From Polaromonas sp. OV174 (GTDB taxonomy: Bacteria; Pseudomonadota; Gammaproteobacteria; Burkholderiales; Burkholderiaceae_C): DNA of 64,000 bases. Below the pieces are notes generated by a model, which was not told the origin of the DNA, made no database searches, and saw only the letters and a program-made list of their open reading frames with translations. Of the stretch, positions 51,142 to 60,489 are shown one piece after another. The stretch is taken from positions 1-64,000 of the forward strand of contig NZ_FOKZ01000015.1 of assembly GCF_900112285.1 (NCBI RefSeq), in the 5' to 3' direction. How positions within the stretch are numbered: the first letter of the stretch is position 1; each line of letters starts with the position of its first letter. The position numbers and the translations under genes were made by a program.

Positions 51142-52440
51142 ATGGCATCAAAAGCAATTTATACCGTGGTCGCCATTGCAGGTATTGCAGCGGCTTCCGG
51201 CGCTGCCTGGTGGTACCAGAAACCCCACACCAAAGATGGCGCCAGGGGGGCTTCGACGGCGGCCGCGCCAGCGTCTGCCAACGGTGGCGGCGCCAGCAAG
51301 TCGCCTTCGGTAGAGGTTGCCAAGGTGGAGCTGAGCCGGCTTGTCGATGACACCCAGGCGGTCGGCAGCTTGCGTTCGCGTCGGGGCGTGGTGCTGCGTC
51401 CGGAAGTCAGCGGGCGCATCACGCAGCTCAATTTCACCGACGGCCAGCGGGTGCGCAAAGGCCAGTTGCTGGTGCAGTTTGACGACCAGCTGCAGCTGGC
51501 GCAAGTTCAGCAAAGTCAGGCCGAACTGTCGATTGCCCAGGCCAACCAGAAGCGCAACCAGGAGCTGGTGGCGCAAAACTTCATCAGCCAGCGCTCGCTG
51601 GATGAAAGTGCCGCCAACTTGCAGGTGGCCCAGGCCAAGCTTGCCCTGGCCAAGGCCACAGCGGCGCGGCTGAAAATCATCGCGCCGTTTGACGGCATCG
51701 CCGGTATTCGCCAGGTCAACGTCGGCGACTATCTAAAGGACGGCTCCGACATTGTCAATATCGAAGACATCGAAGCCATGTATGTGGATTTCCGTCTCCC
51801 CGAGCGTTATCAATCCAAGGTCAAGCGCGGCCAGACCGCCGTGCTGGGCATTGATGCGCTGCCCGGCCGTAGCTACACCGCGCAAATCCAGGCCATAGAT
51901 CCCCTGATTGATGCCAACGGGCGTTCCGTCGGCATTCGCGCCTGCATAGACAACCGTCAGCTGCAGCTGCGCCCTGGCATGTTTGCCCGCGTCAACACTG
52001 TTTTTGGCGTGCGTGACAACGCGCGCGTGATTCCCGAAGAGGCCATTGTTCCGCAGGGCGGCAAGCAGTTTGTGATCAAGCTGCTGGAGGGCCAGAGCGA
52101 AGGGACCCGGACGACCCAACGTGTGGAGGTCAAGGTCGGCTTGCGCAGCCCCGGCAAGGTTGAAATCCTGGCAGGGCTGGAGCCGGGCGACACCGTGGTG
52201 ACAAGCGGCCAGCAGCGGGTGCAGCGCGACGGCACCACAGTCAAGGTGGTGGACCTGGCAAGCACCCGTGCGGCGAGTCCGGCCGCTGCCGTCGAATCGC
52301 CTCAGACGGCGCCGGCCGCCGCCGTCATCTCCGGCCCCAACCCCTGCGGTGTGGTGGTGTCAGAGGCGCCAGCCCCGGCTCGCAGCACTGCTATCCCAGA
52401 GCGTGGCCCCGCCAATGTGGCCGCACGCAATCCGGCCTGA
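51142..52440 (+). CDS. RND efflux periplasmic adaptor (membrane fusion protein)
   Basis: The 432-residue adaptor has an N-terminal anchor (YTVVAIAGIAAASGAAWWY). The first lipoyl half is LRSRRGVVLRPEVSGRITQL, the coiled hairpin is QAELSIAQANQKRNQELVAQ, the second lipoyl half is IIAPFDGIAGIRQVNVGDYL and the barrel has RPGMFARVNTVFGV. It links the pump encoded next to an outer-membrane channel not found in this window. A low-complexity Ala/Pro/Ser tail of about 60 residues follows the folded part. ATG 51142, no clear ribosome site. Confidence 0.9.
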   Translation: MASKAIYTVVAIAGIAAASGAAWWYQKPHTKDGARGASTAAAPASANGGGASKSPSVEVAKVELSRLVDDTQAVGSLRSRRGVVLRPEVSGRITQLNFTDGQRVRKGQLLVQFDDQLQLAQVQQSQAELSIAQANQKRNQELVAQNFISQRSLDESAANLQVAQAKLALAKATAARLKIIAPFDGIAGIRQVNVGDYLKDGSDIVNIEDIEAMYVDFRLPERYQSKVKRGQTAVLGIDALPGRSYTAQIQAIDPLIDANGRSVGIRACIDNRQLQLRPGMFARVNTVFGVRDNARVIPEEAIVPQGGKQFVIKLLEGQSEGTRTTQRVEVKVGLRSPGKVEILAGLEPGDTVVTSGQQRVQRDGTTVKVVDLASTRAASPAAAVESPQTAPAAAVISGPNPCGVVVSEAPAPARSTAIPERGPANVAARNPA

Positions 52441-52485
52441 GCCGGAGCTTCATCTAAATCTGAGTGATTGACGTAACAGCCCCCT

Positions 52486-55400
52486 ATGCAACTCGCTGAA
52501 GTTTCCATACGCCGTCCGGTGTTTGCCACCGTACTGTCGCTGCTCATCGTGTTGGTAGGTGCGGTGAGCTTTAACCGGCTCACCGTCCGCGAATACCCCA
52601 AGATTGACGAGCCGGTGGTGACCGTGAGCGTGCGCTACGCCGGCGCTTCGGCCGAGGTGATCGAGTCCCAGGTGACCAAGCCGCTGGAAGATTCCATTGC
52701 CGGCATTGATGGCGTGGACGTCATCACCTCCATCAGCCGCGCCGACCAGGCCCAGATCAGCGTGCGCTTCCGGCTGGAAAAAGACGCCGACTCCGCAGCT
52801 GCCGAGGTGCGCGACCGTACCTCGCGTGTGCGCAACCGCCTGCCGCAAGCGATTGAGGAGCCAGTGATCGCCAAGGTTGAGGCCGATGCCTTTCCCGTCA
52901 TCCAGCTGGCGTTTTCCAGCGAGTCGATGACGCCGCTGCAAATCAACGACCTGGTCAATCGCATCGTCAAGCCGCGCCTGCAGACCGTCACCGGCGTGGC
53001 CGATGTGCGGATTTATGGCGAGCGCAAATACGCCATGCGGGTCTGGCTGGATACCGACAAGCTGGCGGCCTACCGACTCACCACGCAGGATGTTGAAGAT
53101 GCGATTCGCCGCAGCAACCTCGAGTTGCCAGCCGGACGCATTGAATCGCAGCAACGCGAATTCAGCGTGACCTCGCAGACCGACCTGATCAAGCCGGCCC
53201 AGTTCGGCGAGATCGTGATCAAGAACGTCAACGGCTTTTCCGTCAAGGTGCACGATGTGGCCCGGGTCGAGGAGGGGGCTGCCGATTCCCGCACGGCCGT
53301 GCGCCTGAATGGCCGCTCTGCGGTGGCGGTCGGCATCATTCGCCAGGCAACGGCCAATCCGCTGGATTTGTCCAAGGGCGTGCAGGAAGCCTTTCCAAAA
53401 CTCAGAGCTGATCTGCCTTCGGACATGCTGATCGACATTGCCAATGACAACTCGGTCTTCATTGACCGTTCGGTCAAAAACGTCTATCAGACCATTGGCG
53501 AGGCCGTGGTGCTGGTGGCGCTGGTGATCTTTGTATTCTTGCGCACCATGCGGGCGTCCATCATTCCCCTGGTCACGATTCCCGTCAGCCTGATCGGCAC
53601 CTTTGCCCTGATGGCGCTGGCCGGCTTCACCATCAACACGCTCACCCTGCTGGCGCTGGTGCTGGCCATCGGCCTGGTGGTGGACGATGCCATCGTGATG
53701 CTGGAAAACATCTTTCGTCACATTGAAGAAGGCATGGATCCTTTTTCCGCCGGTATCAAGGGCGCCCGCGAAATTGGCTTTGCCATCATCACCATGACCG
53801 CCACCTTGGTGGCGGTGTATGCGCCGCTGGCTTTCACGCCGGGGCGTACCGGCCGGCTGTTTGTGGAGTTTGCGCTGGCGCTGGCCGGCGCCGTGGTGGT
53901 GTCGGGCTTTGTGGCGCTGACGCTCACGCCCATGCTTTGCACGCAACTGCTCAAGCACAACCCAGAGCCGAATCGTTTTGACCGCGGTATGGAGCGCTTG
54001 TTGACCGCCATCTCCGACCGCTATGGCGCCGCGCTGCGCTGGGTCATCACGGCGCGCTACCAGTTGCCGGCTGAAGAGCGGGGGCTGGGCCAACGGGTCA
54101 AGGGTTTTGTGTTGCAAGCACGCTGGATCGTGCTCGGCATCATGCTGCTCAGCGCCTTGGCGATTTCGTTGGTGTTCCCGACCATGAAGCAGGAACTCTC
54201 GCCCATGGAAGACCGCGGCGTGATTCTGGCCAGCGTCAACGCGCCCGATGGCGCCACCCTGGACTACACCGACCGTTATGCCAAGGCGCTGGAAAAAATG
54301 GGTCAGCCCTTCAAGGAGTTCGACCGCATTTTCGCCAACGTCGGCAACCCCACGGTGGCGCAGGCCAGCGTGGTCTACCGCACGGTTGACTGGGACGAAC
54401 GCAAGCGTTCCACCATGGAGATGGCGCGCGAGCTGCAACCCAAGTTCAATGCGCTGCCCGGCGTCACGGCTTTCCCGATCACGCCGCCTTCGCTGGGCCA
54501 GGGCTTTCGCGAACGGCCGCTCAATTTTGTGATCCAGACCTCGGACAGCTACCAGAATCTGAACATCGTGGTGCGCCAGATGCTGGACGAAATTGCCAAA
54601 AACCCCGGCATTGTGTCGCCCGATGTGGATTTGCGACTGAACAAGCCCGAGCTGCGCATCGAGGTCGAGCGCGACAAGGCGGCCGATCTGGGGGTCAGCG
54701 TCGAGGTGGTGGCCAAGGCGATAGAAACCCTGCTGGGCGGCCGCAACGTCACCCGTTACAAGCGCGACGCCGAGCAGTACGACGTGGTGGTGCAGACCGA
54801 GGCCAGCGGCCGCAGCACGCCCGAGGACATTGACCGCATCTATGTGCGCGGCCGCAACGATGCCATGATCCCGCTGTCGGCACTGGTCAAGGTGCGCGAA
54901 AGCGTGTCGCCGCGCGAGCTGAACCACTTCGGCCAGCGCCGCTCGGTGTCCATCACGGCCAGCCTGGCTGCAGACTACTCCCTCGGCGAGGCCCTCAAGT
55001 TCATGGACCAGACCGCCGCCAAGGTACTCAAGACCGGCTACAGCACCGACCTGAATGGCACCTCGCGCGAGTTCAAGAATTCGCAGGGCGCGCTGGCCAT
55101 TGTGTTCGTGCTGGCACTGGTGTTTATTTTCCTGGTGCTGTCGGCGCAGTTCGAGAGTTTTATCGATCCGCTGGTGATCATGCTGTCGGTGCCGCTGTCC
55201 ATGATTGGCGCGCTGCTGGCGCTGAAGTGGAGCGGTGGTTCGCTCAATGTGTATTCACAGATTGGCCTGATCACGCTGGTAGGCCTGATCACCAAGCACG
55301 GCATTTTGATTGTGGAGTTCACCAATCAGTTGCGCGGGCAGGGCATGGAGATGATTGATGCGTTGGTGAAGGCTTCTTCCCAGCGTTTGCGCCCCATCCT

Positions 55401-55650
55401 GATGACCACCGGGGCCATGGTGCTGGGCGCCTTGCCACTGGCCATGGCGCATGGCGCCGGTGCCGAAAGCCGCCAGCAGATCGGCTGGGTCATTGTGGGC
55501 GGCATGTCGCTGGGCACCTTGCTCACGGTGTTTGTTGTGCCCACCATGTATTCCCTGTTTGCCCGCAAGGCTGTGCCGGGCGCCAACCAGGCGGTTGCCA
55601 AGGAGCAGCCGGAGGCTCACACTGAGTACCCGGAGTACGTCACGAAATAG
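52486..55650 (+). CDS. RND multidrug efflux inner-membrane pump (HAE1 family)
   Basis: The 1054-residue pump starts MQLAEVSIRRPVFATVLSLL and has the duplicated RND plan. The relay aspartates are in [14 protein letters not shown], the periplasmic segment is VEGAADSRTAVRLNG-like (VEEGAADSRTAV), and the end bundle has GLITKHGILIVEF with the relay lysine. It exports hydrophobic compounds by proton antiport with the adaptor upstream. It resembles the MexF/AcrB/MuxB superfamily, but the exact subfamily and substrates are not clear. It follows the adaptor after 45 bases and a MoaD-like gene comes 31 bases after its stop. Confidence 0.92.
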   Translation: MQLAEVSIRRPVFATVLSLLIVLVGAVSFNRLTVREYPKIDEPVVTVSVRYAGASAEVIESQVTKPLEDSIAGIDGVDVITSISRADQAQISVRFRLEKDADSAAAEVRDRTSRVRNRLPQAIEEPVIAKVEADAFPVIQLAFSSESMTPLQINDLVNRIVKPRLQTVTGVADVRIYGERKYAMRVWLDTDKLAAYRLTTQDVEDAIRRSNLELPAGRIESQQREFSVTSQTDLIKPAQFGEIVIKNVNGFSVKVHDVARVEEGAADSRTAVRLNGRSAVAVGIIRQATANPLDLSKGVQEAFPKLRADLPSDMLIDIANDNSVFIDRSVKNVYQTIGEAVVLVALVIFVFLRTMRASIIPLVTIPVSLIGTFALMALAGFTINTLTLLALVLAIGLVVDDAIVMLENIFRHIEEGMDPFSAGIKGAREIGFAIITMTATLVAVYAPLAFTPGRTGRLFVEFALALAGAVVVSGFVALTLTPMLCTQLLKHNPEPNRFDRGMERLLTAISDRYGAALRWVITARYQLPAEERGLGQRVKGFVLQARWIVLGIMLLSALAISLVFPTMKQELSPMEDRGVILASVNAPDGATLDYTDRYAKALEKMGQPFKEFDRIFANVGNPTVAQASVVYRTVDWDERKRSTMEMARELQPKFNALPGVTAFPITPPSLGQGFRERPLNFVIQTSDSYQNLNIVVRQMLDEIAKNPGIVSPDVDLRLNKPELRIEVERDKAADLGVSVEVVAKAIETLLGGRNVTRYKRDAEQYDVVVQTEASGRSTPEDIDRIYVRGRNDAMIPLSALVKVRESVSPRELNHFGQRRSVSITASLAADYSLGEALKFMDQTAAKVLKTGYSTDLNGTSREFKNSQGALAIVFVLALVFIFLVLSAQFESFIDPLVIMLSVPLSMIGALLALKWSGGSLNVYSQIGLITLVGLITKHGILIVEFTNQLRGQGMEMIDALVKASSQRLRPILMTTGAMVLGALPLAMAHGAGAESRQQIGWVIVGGMSLGTLLTVFVVPTMYSLFARKAVPGANQAVAKEQPEAHTEYPEYVTK

Positions 55651-55681
55651 CCGGTACCGAACCCGGCAGGGGTATTGCGCC

Positions 55682-55951
55682 ATGCCCAGGGTTGAATTTG
55701 CCAGATCTCTGACCCGTCACCTGGTCTGCCCGCCCCAAGAGGTGGCGGCCACCAGCCTGCGCGCGGCGCTGGACGCGGCATTTGTCGCCGTGCCCGAGTT
55801 GCGCAGCTATGTGCTGGATGACCAGGGGGCGGTACGCAAACATGTGGCGGTGTTTATCAATGCCCAGATGATTGCCAGCCGCACCGATCTTGACATTGCG
55901 TTGCAAAGCGAAGACAAAGTCATGGTGATTCAGGCGTTGACTGGGGGTTGA
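55682..55951 (+). CDS. MoaD/ThiS-family beta-grasp protein
   Basis: The 89-residue protein starts MPRVEFARSLTRHLVCPPQE and has the ThiS/MoaD sheet-helix pattern (ATSLRAALDAAFVAVPELRS; VRKHVAVFINAQMI). It ends in VMVIQALTGG, the double glycine that E1-like enzymes activate by adenylation. True MoaD would sit with moaE, which is absent. This longer type, paired with a propeller protein as here, is seen in several bacterial groups and is of unknown role. Its stop lies 14 bases before the next start. ATG 55682; the longer frame upstream is a shadow of the pump gene. Confidence 0.82.
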   Translation: MPRVEFARSLTRHLVCPPQEVAATSLRAALDAAFVAVPELRSYVLDDQGAVRKHVAVFINAQMIASRTDLDIALQSEDKVMVIQALTGG

Positions 55952-55965
55952 TGCAGGAGGCTGAT

Positions 55966-57069
55966 ATGCAAAAGCTGTGGGTGGGTACACGCAAAGGGCT
56001 GTTTGTGGTGCAGGGCGGTGCGGGCCGCTGGCGCCTGGGTGAGCCGCATTTTGCCGGCGACCCGGTGACGCAGATCCTGCTCGACCCGCGCGAGGGCGCT
56101 TGCTACGCGGCGCTGCGCCTGGGGCATTTTGGCGCCAAGCTGCAAAAAAGCTGGGACGAGGGCGCCAGCTGGCAGGAGATTGCCGCGCCGGCTTTTCCGC
56201 CCAAGCCCACGCAGGGGCCCTGGAAGGACGATGCCACGCCCTGGAGTGTTGACCTGATCTGGAGCCTGGAGTCTGGGTCGGCTGCTTCCTCGCCCTCCGC
56301 CAGCACCCTGTGGGCGGGTTGCCTGCCCGCCGGGCTGTTCAGCTCGAATGACGGCGGCGTGAGCTGGCAACTGGCCGAGAGTCTGTGGGATCGTCCAGAA
56401 CGCAAGGAATGGCAGGGCGGTGGCTATGACCATGCGGGTATTCACAGCATATTGATTGATCCACGCGATGCCAGCCACCTCACCGTCGGTATTTCCTGCG
56501 GCGGCGTCTGGCAGAGCCGCGATGCGGGCCAGAGCTGGGTCAATACTTCGGCCGGTCTCAAGGCCGATTACATGCCGCCGGAAAGGCACGACGACCCCAA
56601 CGTGCAGGACCCGCACCGCCTTGATCAGTGCCTAGGCGCGCCCGACGTGCTGTGGTTGCAGCACCACTGCGGTTTGTACCGCTCCAGCGACGGTGGCTTG
56701 CACTGGGAGGCGCTGGCCGCGCCGGCACCCAGCGGCTTTGGTTTTTGTGTCGCCGCGCACCCGAGCGACCCGCTGCGCGCCTGGGTGGTGCCGGCGCATT
56801 CGGACGCCAGGCGCATACCGGTTGATGGCCGCATGGTGGTGAATCAAAGCCTGGATGGCGGCGCCACGTTTGTCAGCCATACGACAGGCTTGCCGCAGCA
56901 AGATGCCTACCATCTGGTCTACCGCCACGCGCTGGCGGTGAGCGCCGATGGTCAAACCCTGGCCATGGGTTCGACCACAGGCGGCTTGTGGCTTAGCGAG
57001 GACGGCGGGCAGGCATGGCTTTGCGTCTCGAATGACCTGCCGCCGATTGCGGTGCTGCGCTTGGCCTGA
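55966..57069 (+). CDS. Asp-box (BNR/sialidase-like) beta-propeller protein
   Basis: The 367-residue protein has about six Asp-box motifs S-x-D-x-G-x-x-W: SWDEGASW (62), SNDGGVSW (127), SRDAGQSW (184), SSDGGLHW (240), SLDGGATF and SEDGGQAW. It also has repeated strand pairs such as HSILIDPRDASHLTVGISCGGVW. It is annotated in relatives as glycosyl hydrolase or sialidase-like, but the sialidase arginine triad is not evident and there is no signal peptide, so a cytoplasmic binding or scaffold role is as likely. ATG 55966 has AGGAGG at perfect distance; TTG 55948 overlaps the MoaD-like stop. The pair is surely one operon. Confidence 0.8.
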   Translation: MQKLWVGTRKGLFVVQGGAGRWRLGEPHFAGDPVTQILLDPREGACYAALRLGHFGAKLQKSWDEGASWQEIAAPAFPPKPTQGPWKDDATPWSVDLIWSLESGSAASSPSASTLWAGCLPAGLFSSNDGGVSWQLAESLWDRPERKEWQGGGYDHAGIHSILIDPRDASHLTVGISCGGVWQSRDAGQSWVNTSAGLKADYMPPERHDDPNVQDPHRLDQCLGAPDVLWLQHHCGLYRSSDGGLHWEALAAPAPSGFGFCVAAHPSDPLRAWVVPAHSDARRIPVDGRMVVNQSLDGGATFVSHTTGLPQQDAYHLVYRHALAVSADGQTLAMGSTTGGLWLSEDGGQAWLCVSNDLPPIAVLRLA

Positions 57070-57089
57070 GGTCATTTGACGGCAAAGGT

Positions 57090-58448
57090 TCAGCTGGCGC
57101 CCTCAAACATCAGCACATCGACCTCATCGCCCACCGCCACATTGCCCTGGCTGTGGTGCAACACCATCAGGCCATTGGCTTCGGCCATGGAGCGCAGCAC
57201 GCCAGAGCCCTGGCTGCCGGTGGTCTTGACTTGCAAACCGCCATCGGGGCCGTTGGACACCCAGCCGCGCTGGTATTCGGTGCGGCCCGGCTTCTTGCGT
57301 ATGGCCTCGGTGCTGCGGGCCTTGAGCAGCGGCGCCGGCGCTGCGCTGGCGCCCATCATTTGCAGCAGGGCCGGGCGCACAAAGGCCAGAAAAGTCACCA
57401 TCACCGCCACCGGATTCCCGGGTAAACCGAACAGGATGGCACCGTTCGGGTTGCTATGAGTTTGGTAGCTTCTTGCGCTCGCTGTTATTGGGCTGGAGCC
57501 CGATTTTTCTTGAGAAATCCGGCCCACGGCCATGGGGCGGCCGGGTCGCATGGCAATGCGCCAGAAGGCCACATCGCCCAGTTTTTTCATCATGGCCTTG
57601 GTGTAGTCGGCCTCGCCTACGCTGACGCCGCCCGAGGTGATGACCGCGTCGGCCCGCATGGCGGCCTCGGTAAATGCCGCTTCCAGCAGCGCCGGGTCGT
57701 CCGCCACCACACCCATGTCAATGATCTGGCAGCCCAAGCTGCTGAGCAGACCGAAGACGGTGTAGCGGTTGCTGTCATAGACTGCGCCCTCGCGCGGCGC
57801 TTCGCCCAGCGACAAAATTTCGTCGCCGGTGGAGAAATAGGCCACCCGCAGCGGCCGCCAGCATGTCAAGGTTTTAAGGCCCAAAGAGGCTGCTAGCCCA
57901 AGACGAGCGGGCGTAAGCAGCTCACCTTTTTGTAGTGCCGGCCGGTCTTGCATGAGGTCCTCGCCACGCAGGCGACGGTTGTCGCCGGGATTGAGCAGGC
58001 CGGCGGGAATGCAGATGCGACCGTCTTCGATCACAGTGACAAACTCCTGCGGCACCACCGTGTCCAATCCCTGCGGCATGATGGCGCCCGTCATGATCTT
58101 GACGCACTGGCCGGGCTTGACTAGGCTGTTGCTGCCTTGCCAGGCCTTGCCGGCCAGCGCGGTTCCAGCCAGCACCACCAAGTCCAGCGGGTTGTCGGCG
58201 CTCAATTGGCCGCCGTCAAAGGCATAGCCGTCCATGGCCGAGTTGTCGTGTGGCGGCACATCGAAGGGCGAAATGACGTCTGCGGCCAGCACCCGGCCAA
58301 AGGCTTCGAACAGGGGCAGCTCGACGGCATCTTGCACCGGGCTCACCAGCCTGGACAGGAAATCCTGCACTTGCGCGGCCGACATGGCCTGCGGGTCGTA
58401 GCCTTGCAGTTCGGCGGCGATTTGCTGGAGTGTTTTTACGGCGGGCAT
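57090..58448 (-). CDS. moeA: Molybdopterin molybdenumtransferase MoeA
   Basis: The 452-residue MoeA inserts molybdate into adenylylated molybdopterin. Landmarks are SPFDVPPHDNSAMDGYAF, VKIMTGAIMPQGLDTVVPQE, YFSTGDEILSLG, VYDSNRYTVFGLL, ITSGGVSVGEADYTK, WRIAMRPGRPMAVG and LFGLPGNPVAVMV. Between GRPMAVGR and GAILFGLPGNP there are about 22 extra residues (SQEKSGSSPITASARSYQTH), where most MoeA have a short turn; this insert is an R1 repeat read in frame. ATG 58448. mobA precedes it by 8 bases in the same operon. It converges on the propeller gene. Confidence 0.95.
   Translation of the reverse strand: MPAVKTLQQIAAELQGYDPQAMSAAQVQDFLSRLVSPVQDAVELPLFEAFGRVLAADVISPFDVPPHDNSAMDGYAFDGGQLSADNPLDLVVLAGTALAGKAWQGSNSLVKPGQCVKIMTGAIMPQGLDTVVPQEFVTVIEDGRICIPAGLLNPGDNRRLRGEDLMQDRPALQKGELLTPARLGLAASLGLKTLTCWRPLRVAYFSTGDEILSLGEAPREGAVYDSNRYTVFGLLSSLGCQIIDMGVVADDPALLEAAFTEAAMRADAVITSGGVSVGEADYTKAMMKKLGDVAFWRIAMRPGRPMAVGRISQEKSGSSPITASARSYQTHSNPNGAILFGLPGNPVAVMVTFLAFVRPALLQMMGASAAPAPLLKARSTEAIRKKPGRTEYQRGWVSNGPDGGLQVKTTGSQGSGVLRSMAEANGLMVLHHSQGNVAVGDEVDVLMFEGAS
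57452..57514 (+). repeat. R1 palindromic repeat inside moeA (insertion)
   Basis: GCTATGAGTTTGGTAGCTTC, TTGCGCTCGCTG and GGGCTGGAGCCCGATTTTTC. It is read on the opposite strand in the moeA frame and matches a length increase in the protein just before FGLPGNP. Confidence 0.75.
57868..57936 (-). repeat. R1-like sequence inside moeA, second
   Basis: On the minus strand GTGAGCTGCTTACGCCCGCT, CTTGGGCTAGCAGCC and TTTGGGCCTTAAAACC. It encodes GELLTPARLGLAASLGLK, a stretch conserved in MoeA at normal length, so it may be conversion or chance rather than insertion. Confidence 0.45.
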
Positions 58449-58456
58449 GGGTAGTT

Positions 58457-59092
58457 TCAGGATTCCAGCTGGTGCAGCTCGGCCAGCGTGTTGGCATTGA
58501 AAAAGCCGCGCGCATCGTCGCCGGGCTGGTCGAAGGGCACCAGCACGGTCTTGTGCTGGGCCGTCCAGGCATCAATCTTGCGGCCGCCGCCCTGGGTGAA
58601 ACGCACCAGGCTTTCCAGCATGTGGGTGGCCATCAGGCAAAACACCGGCTGGGCCCTGAGCTGGCCGTCTTCCTCGCGCGCGGCGGCGACGGCGAAGTCG
58701 GCATCCTCGCGTGCCAGGGCCTGAGCCATGCGCGCTACCAGGTCAGGCGGAAACAGCGGGGTGTCGCAAGGCACGGTGAGCAGATAGGGCGTTTCGCAAC
58801 GCTCCAGTCCGGTGAGGAAACCGGCCAGCGGCCCGGCGTATTCGCCCAGACCGGTGCTGTCGGGCCAGACCGGCGCGCCAAAGGCCTCGTAAGCGGCCAG
58901 GTTGCGGTTGGCATTGACCATGATCGAGCCCACCTGCGGCGACAGGCGCAGCAAGGAGTGCAAGGCCAGCGGGATGCCGTTGAAGCTTTGCAGGCCCTTG
59001 TCAACACCGCCCATGCGGGAGCCGCGGCCGCCGGCCAAAATAACGCCGGTGATGGCTTCTGCGTGCAAGGCAATGAGATTATTCATAGTCAT
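58457..59092 (-). CDS. mobA: Molybdenum cofactor guanylyltransferase MobA
   Basis: The 211-residue enzyme attaches GMP to molybdopterin. The nucleotide loop is [21 protein letters not shown] (LAGG-x-GSRMGG-x-DKG), the GTP and metal region is [16 protein letters not shown], and later it has [15 protein letters not shown] and [17 protein letters not shown] 59092 is used; ATG 59086, two codons on, is equally possible. It lies between moaA and moeA. The dinucleotide cofactor it makes serves DMSO-reductase-family enzymes, none of which is in the window. Confidence 0.95.
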   Translation of the reverse strand: MTMNNLIALHAEAITGVILAGGRGSRMGGVDKGLQSFNGIPLALHSLLRLSPQVGSIMVNANRNLAAYEAFGAPVWPDSTGLGEYAGPLAGFLTGLERCETPYLLTVPCDTPLFPPDLVARMAQALAREDADFAVAAAREEDGQLRAQPVFCLMATHMLESLVRFTQGGGRKIDAWTAQHKTVLVPFDQPGDDARGFFNANTLAELHQLES

Positions 59093-59140
59093 TCAATGTC
59101 CCAGAATTTGCGCGGTGCAGCACCGGGCCGTTCCCGTATC

Positions 59141-59236
59141 CACCAGCCGGGGCTGCGGAATCGGCTCTGCCGGGCCGCAGGCGCAGCACCCCCTCGGGGG
59201 GCAGCGAACCACACGAAGTGGGGAGCGTGGGGGCCA
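59141..59236 (-). repeat. R2 post-stop repeat, copy after moaA
   Basis: In gene direction it starts six bases after the moaA stop with GGCCCCCACGC, then GCTGCCCCCCGAGGGGG and GCGGCCCGGCAGAGCCG. It fills most of the gap between moaA and mobA. Confidence 0.85.
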
Positions 59237-59242
59237 TACCCT

Positions 59243-60367
59243 CTAGCCTCCGATGTAACTCATCTCGACACGTTTCAAGCCACCCTCGGCCGGGCTGGCG
59301 TCAGGCGGCAGGGCGGCGCGCAGTTCCGAATAGCGGTCGCCGCGCGTCTGCCAGATAGGCGCCACGGCAGCAGCGATTTCTTCGTCGCTGTGACCGCTGC
59401 GCAGCAGCGCGCGCAAGTCATGGCCTTGATTGGCAAACAGGCATAAAAACAGCTTGCCCTCGGTGGACAGGCGGGCCCGGTTGCAGTCGCTGCAAAAGGC
59501 CTGGGTCACGCTGCTGATGACGCCGACTTCGCCGCCGCCATCGGCATAGCGCCAGCGCTGGGCGGTTTCGCCACTGTGGTTGGGGTTGATGGCCGTGAGC
59601 GGAAACTCGCTGCTCAGGCGCTCAATCACCTGCGCCGAGGGCAGCACCTCGTCCATGCGCCAACCGTTGGTGGCTCCCACGTCCATGTATTCGATAAAGC
59701 GCAACACCACGCCGGAATGGCGGAAATGCCTGGCCATGGGCAGGATTTCGTGGTCATTGGTACCGCGCTTGACCACCATGTTGACCTTGATGGGCGACAG
59801 GCCGACTTGCTGCGCCACCTCTATGCCCTTGAGCACCTCGGCCACCGGAAAGTCCACATCGTTCATGCGCCGAAAGATGGTGTCGTCCAGGCCATCCAGA
59901 CTCACGGTGACGCGCTGCAGGCCGGCGTCTTTGAGCGACTGGGCCTTTTTGGCCAGCAAGGAAGCATTGGTGGTCAGCGTGATGTCCAGCGGCTTGCCGG
60001 CCGGCGTCTGGATTTTCGCCAGCATCTCGATTAGCACTTCCAGGTGCTTGCGCAGCAGGGGCTCGCCGCCGGTCAGGCGGATTTTTTCCACGCCATGAGC
60101 GACGAAAATTTTTGCCAGTCGGGTGATTTCCTCAAAGCTCAGGAGCGAGCTTTGCGGCAAGAAGGCGTAGTTTTTGTCAAACACCTCGCTAGGCATGCAG
60201 TAGCTGCAGCGGAAATTGCAACGGTCCGTCACGCTGATGCGCAAATCGTGCAACGGCCGGCCCAGGGTGTCGCTGAGCAGGCCGGTGGGCGCCGTCAGCT
60301 GGGAGGGGATGGGCGGAACACGGCTTGCATAGCGTATGTCCGCAAGGGGGATTACTTTGTCTGTCAT
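59243..60367 (-). CDS. moaA: GTP 3',8-cyclase MoaA (radical SAM)
   Basis: The 374-residue radical SAM enzyme has the N-terminal cluster motif CNFRCSYC within [22 protein letters not shown] contacts [16 protein letters not shown], the C-terminal second cluster [19 protein letters not shown] and the final GG tail (MSYIGG). It turns GTP into the first precursor of cyclic pyranopterin. I use ATG 60367 ([16 protein letters not shown]); TTG 60379 would add four residues. It is first gene of moaA-mobA-moeA. moaC and moaE are not in this window. Confidence 0.96.
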   Translation of the reverse strand: MTDKVIPLADIRYASRVPPIPSQLTAPTGLLSDTLGRPLHDLRISVTDRCNFRCSYCMPSEVFDKNYAFLPQSSLLSFEEITRLAKIFVAHGVEKIRLTGGEPLLRKHLEVLIEMLAKIQTPAGKPLDITLTTNASLLAKKAQSLKDAGLQRVTVSLDGLDDTIFRRMNDVDFPVAEVLKGIEVAQQVGLSPIKVNMVVKRGTNDHEILPMARHFRHSGVVLRFIEYMDVGATNGWRMDEVLPSAQVIERLSSEFPLTAINPNHSGETAQRWRYADGGGEVGVISSVTQAFCSDCNRARLSTEGKLFLCLFANQGHDLRALLRSGHSDEEIAAAVAPIWQTRGDRYSELRAALPPDASPAEGGLKRVEMSYIGG

Positions 60368-60489
60368 GGTGGGGTTCAATAGGGAGAATTTACTCCATAG
60401 GCTTGGCCGGGCGGCAAAGGTGCTGGCTTATCCCCAGCCGCCGCGCGTTATTGCGCAAGGCCGCAATGGTCAGGCGGTGACTTCTTCAA

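Noticed and set aside
52450..54927. 825-codon open frame on the minus strand opposite the RND pump
   Set aside because: It is long only because of G+C bias; it has no domain or ribosome site, and the plus-strand pump is certain.
57868..57936. Second R1-like stretch in moeA as an insertion
   Set aside because: The DNA resembles R1, but the encoded residues fit the normal MoeA alignment and length, so I do not claim an insertion.
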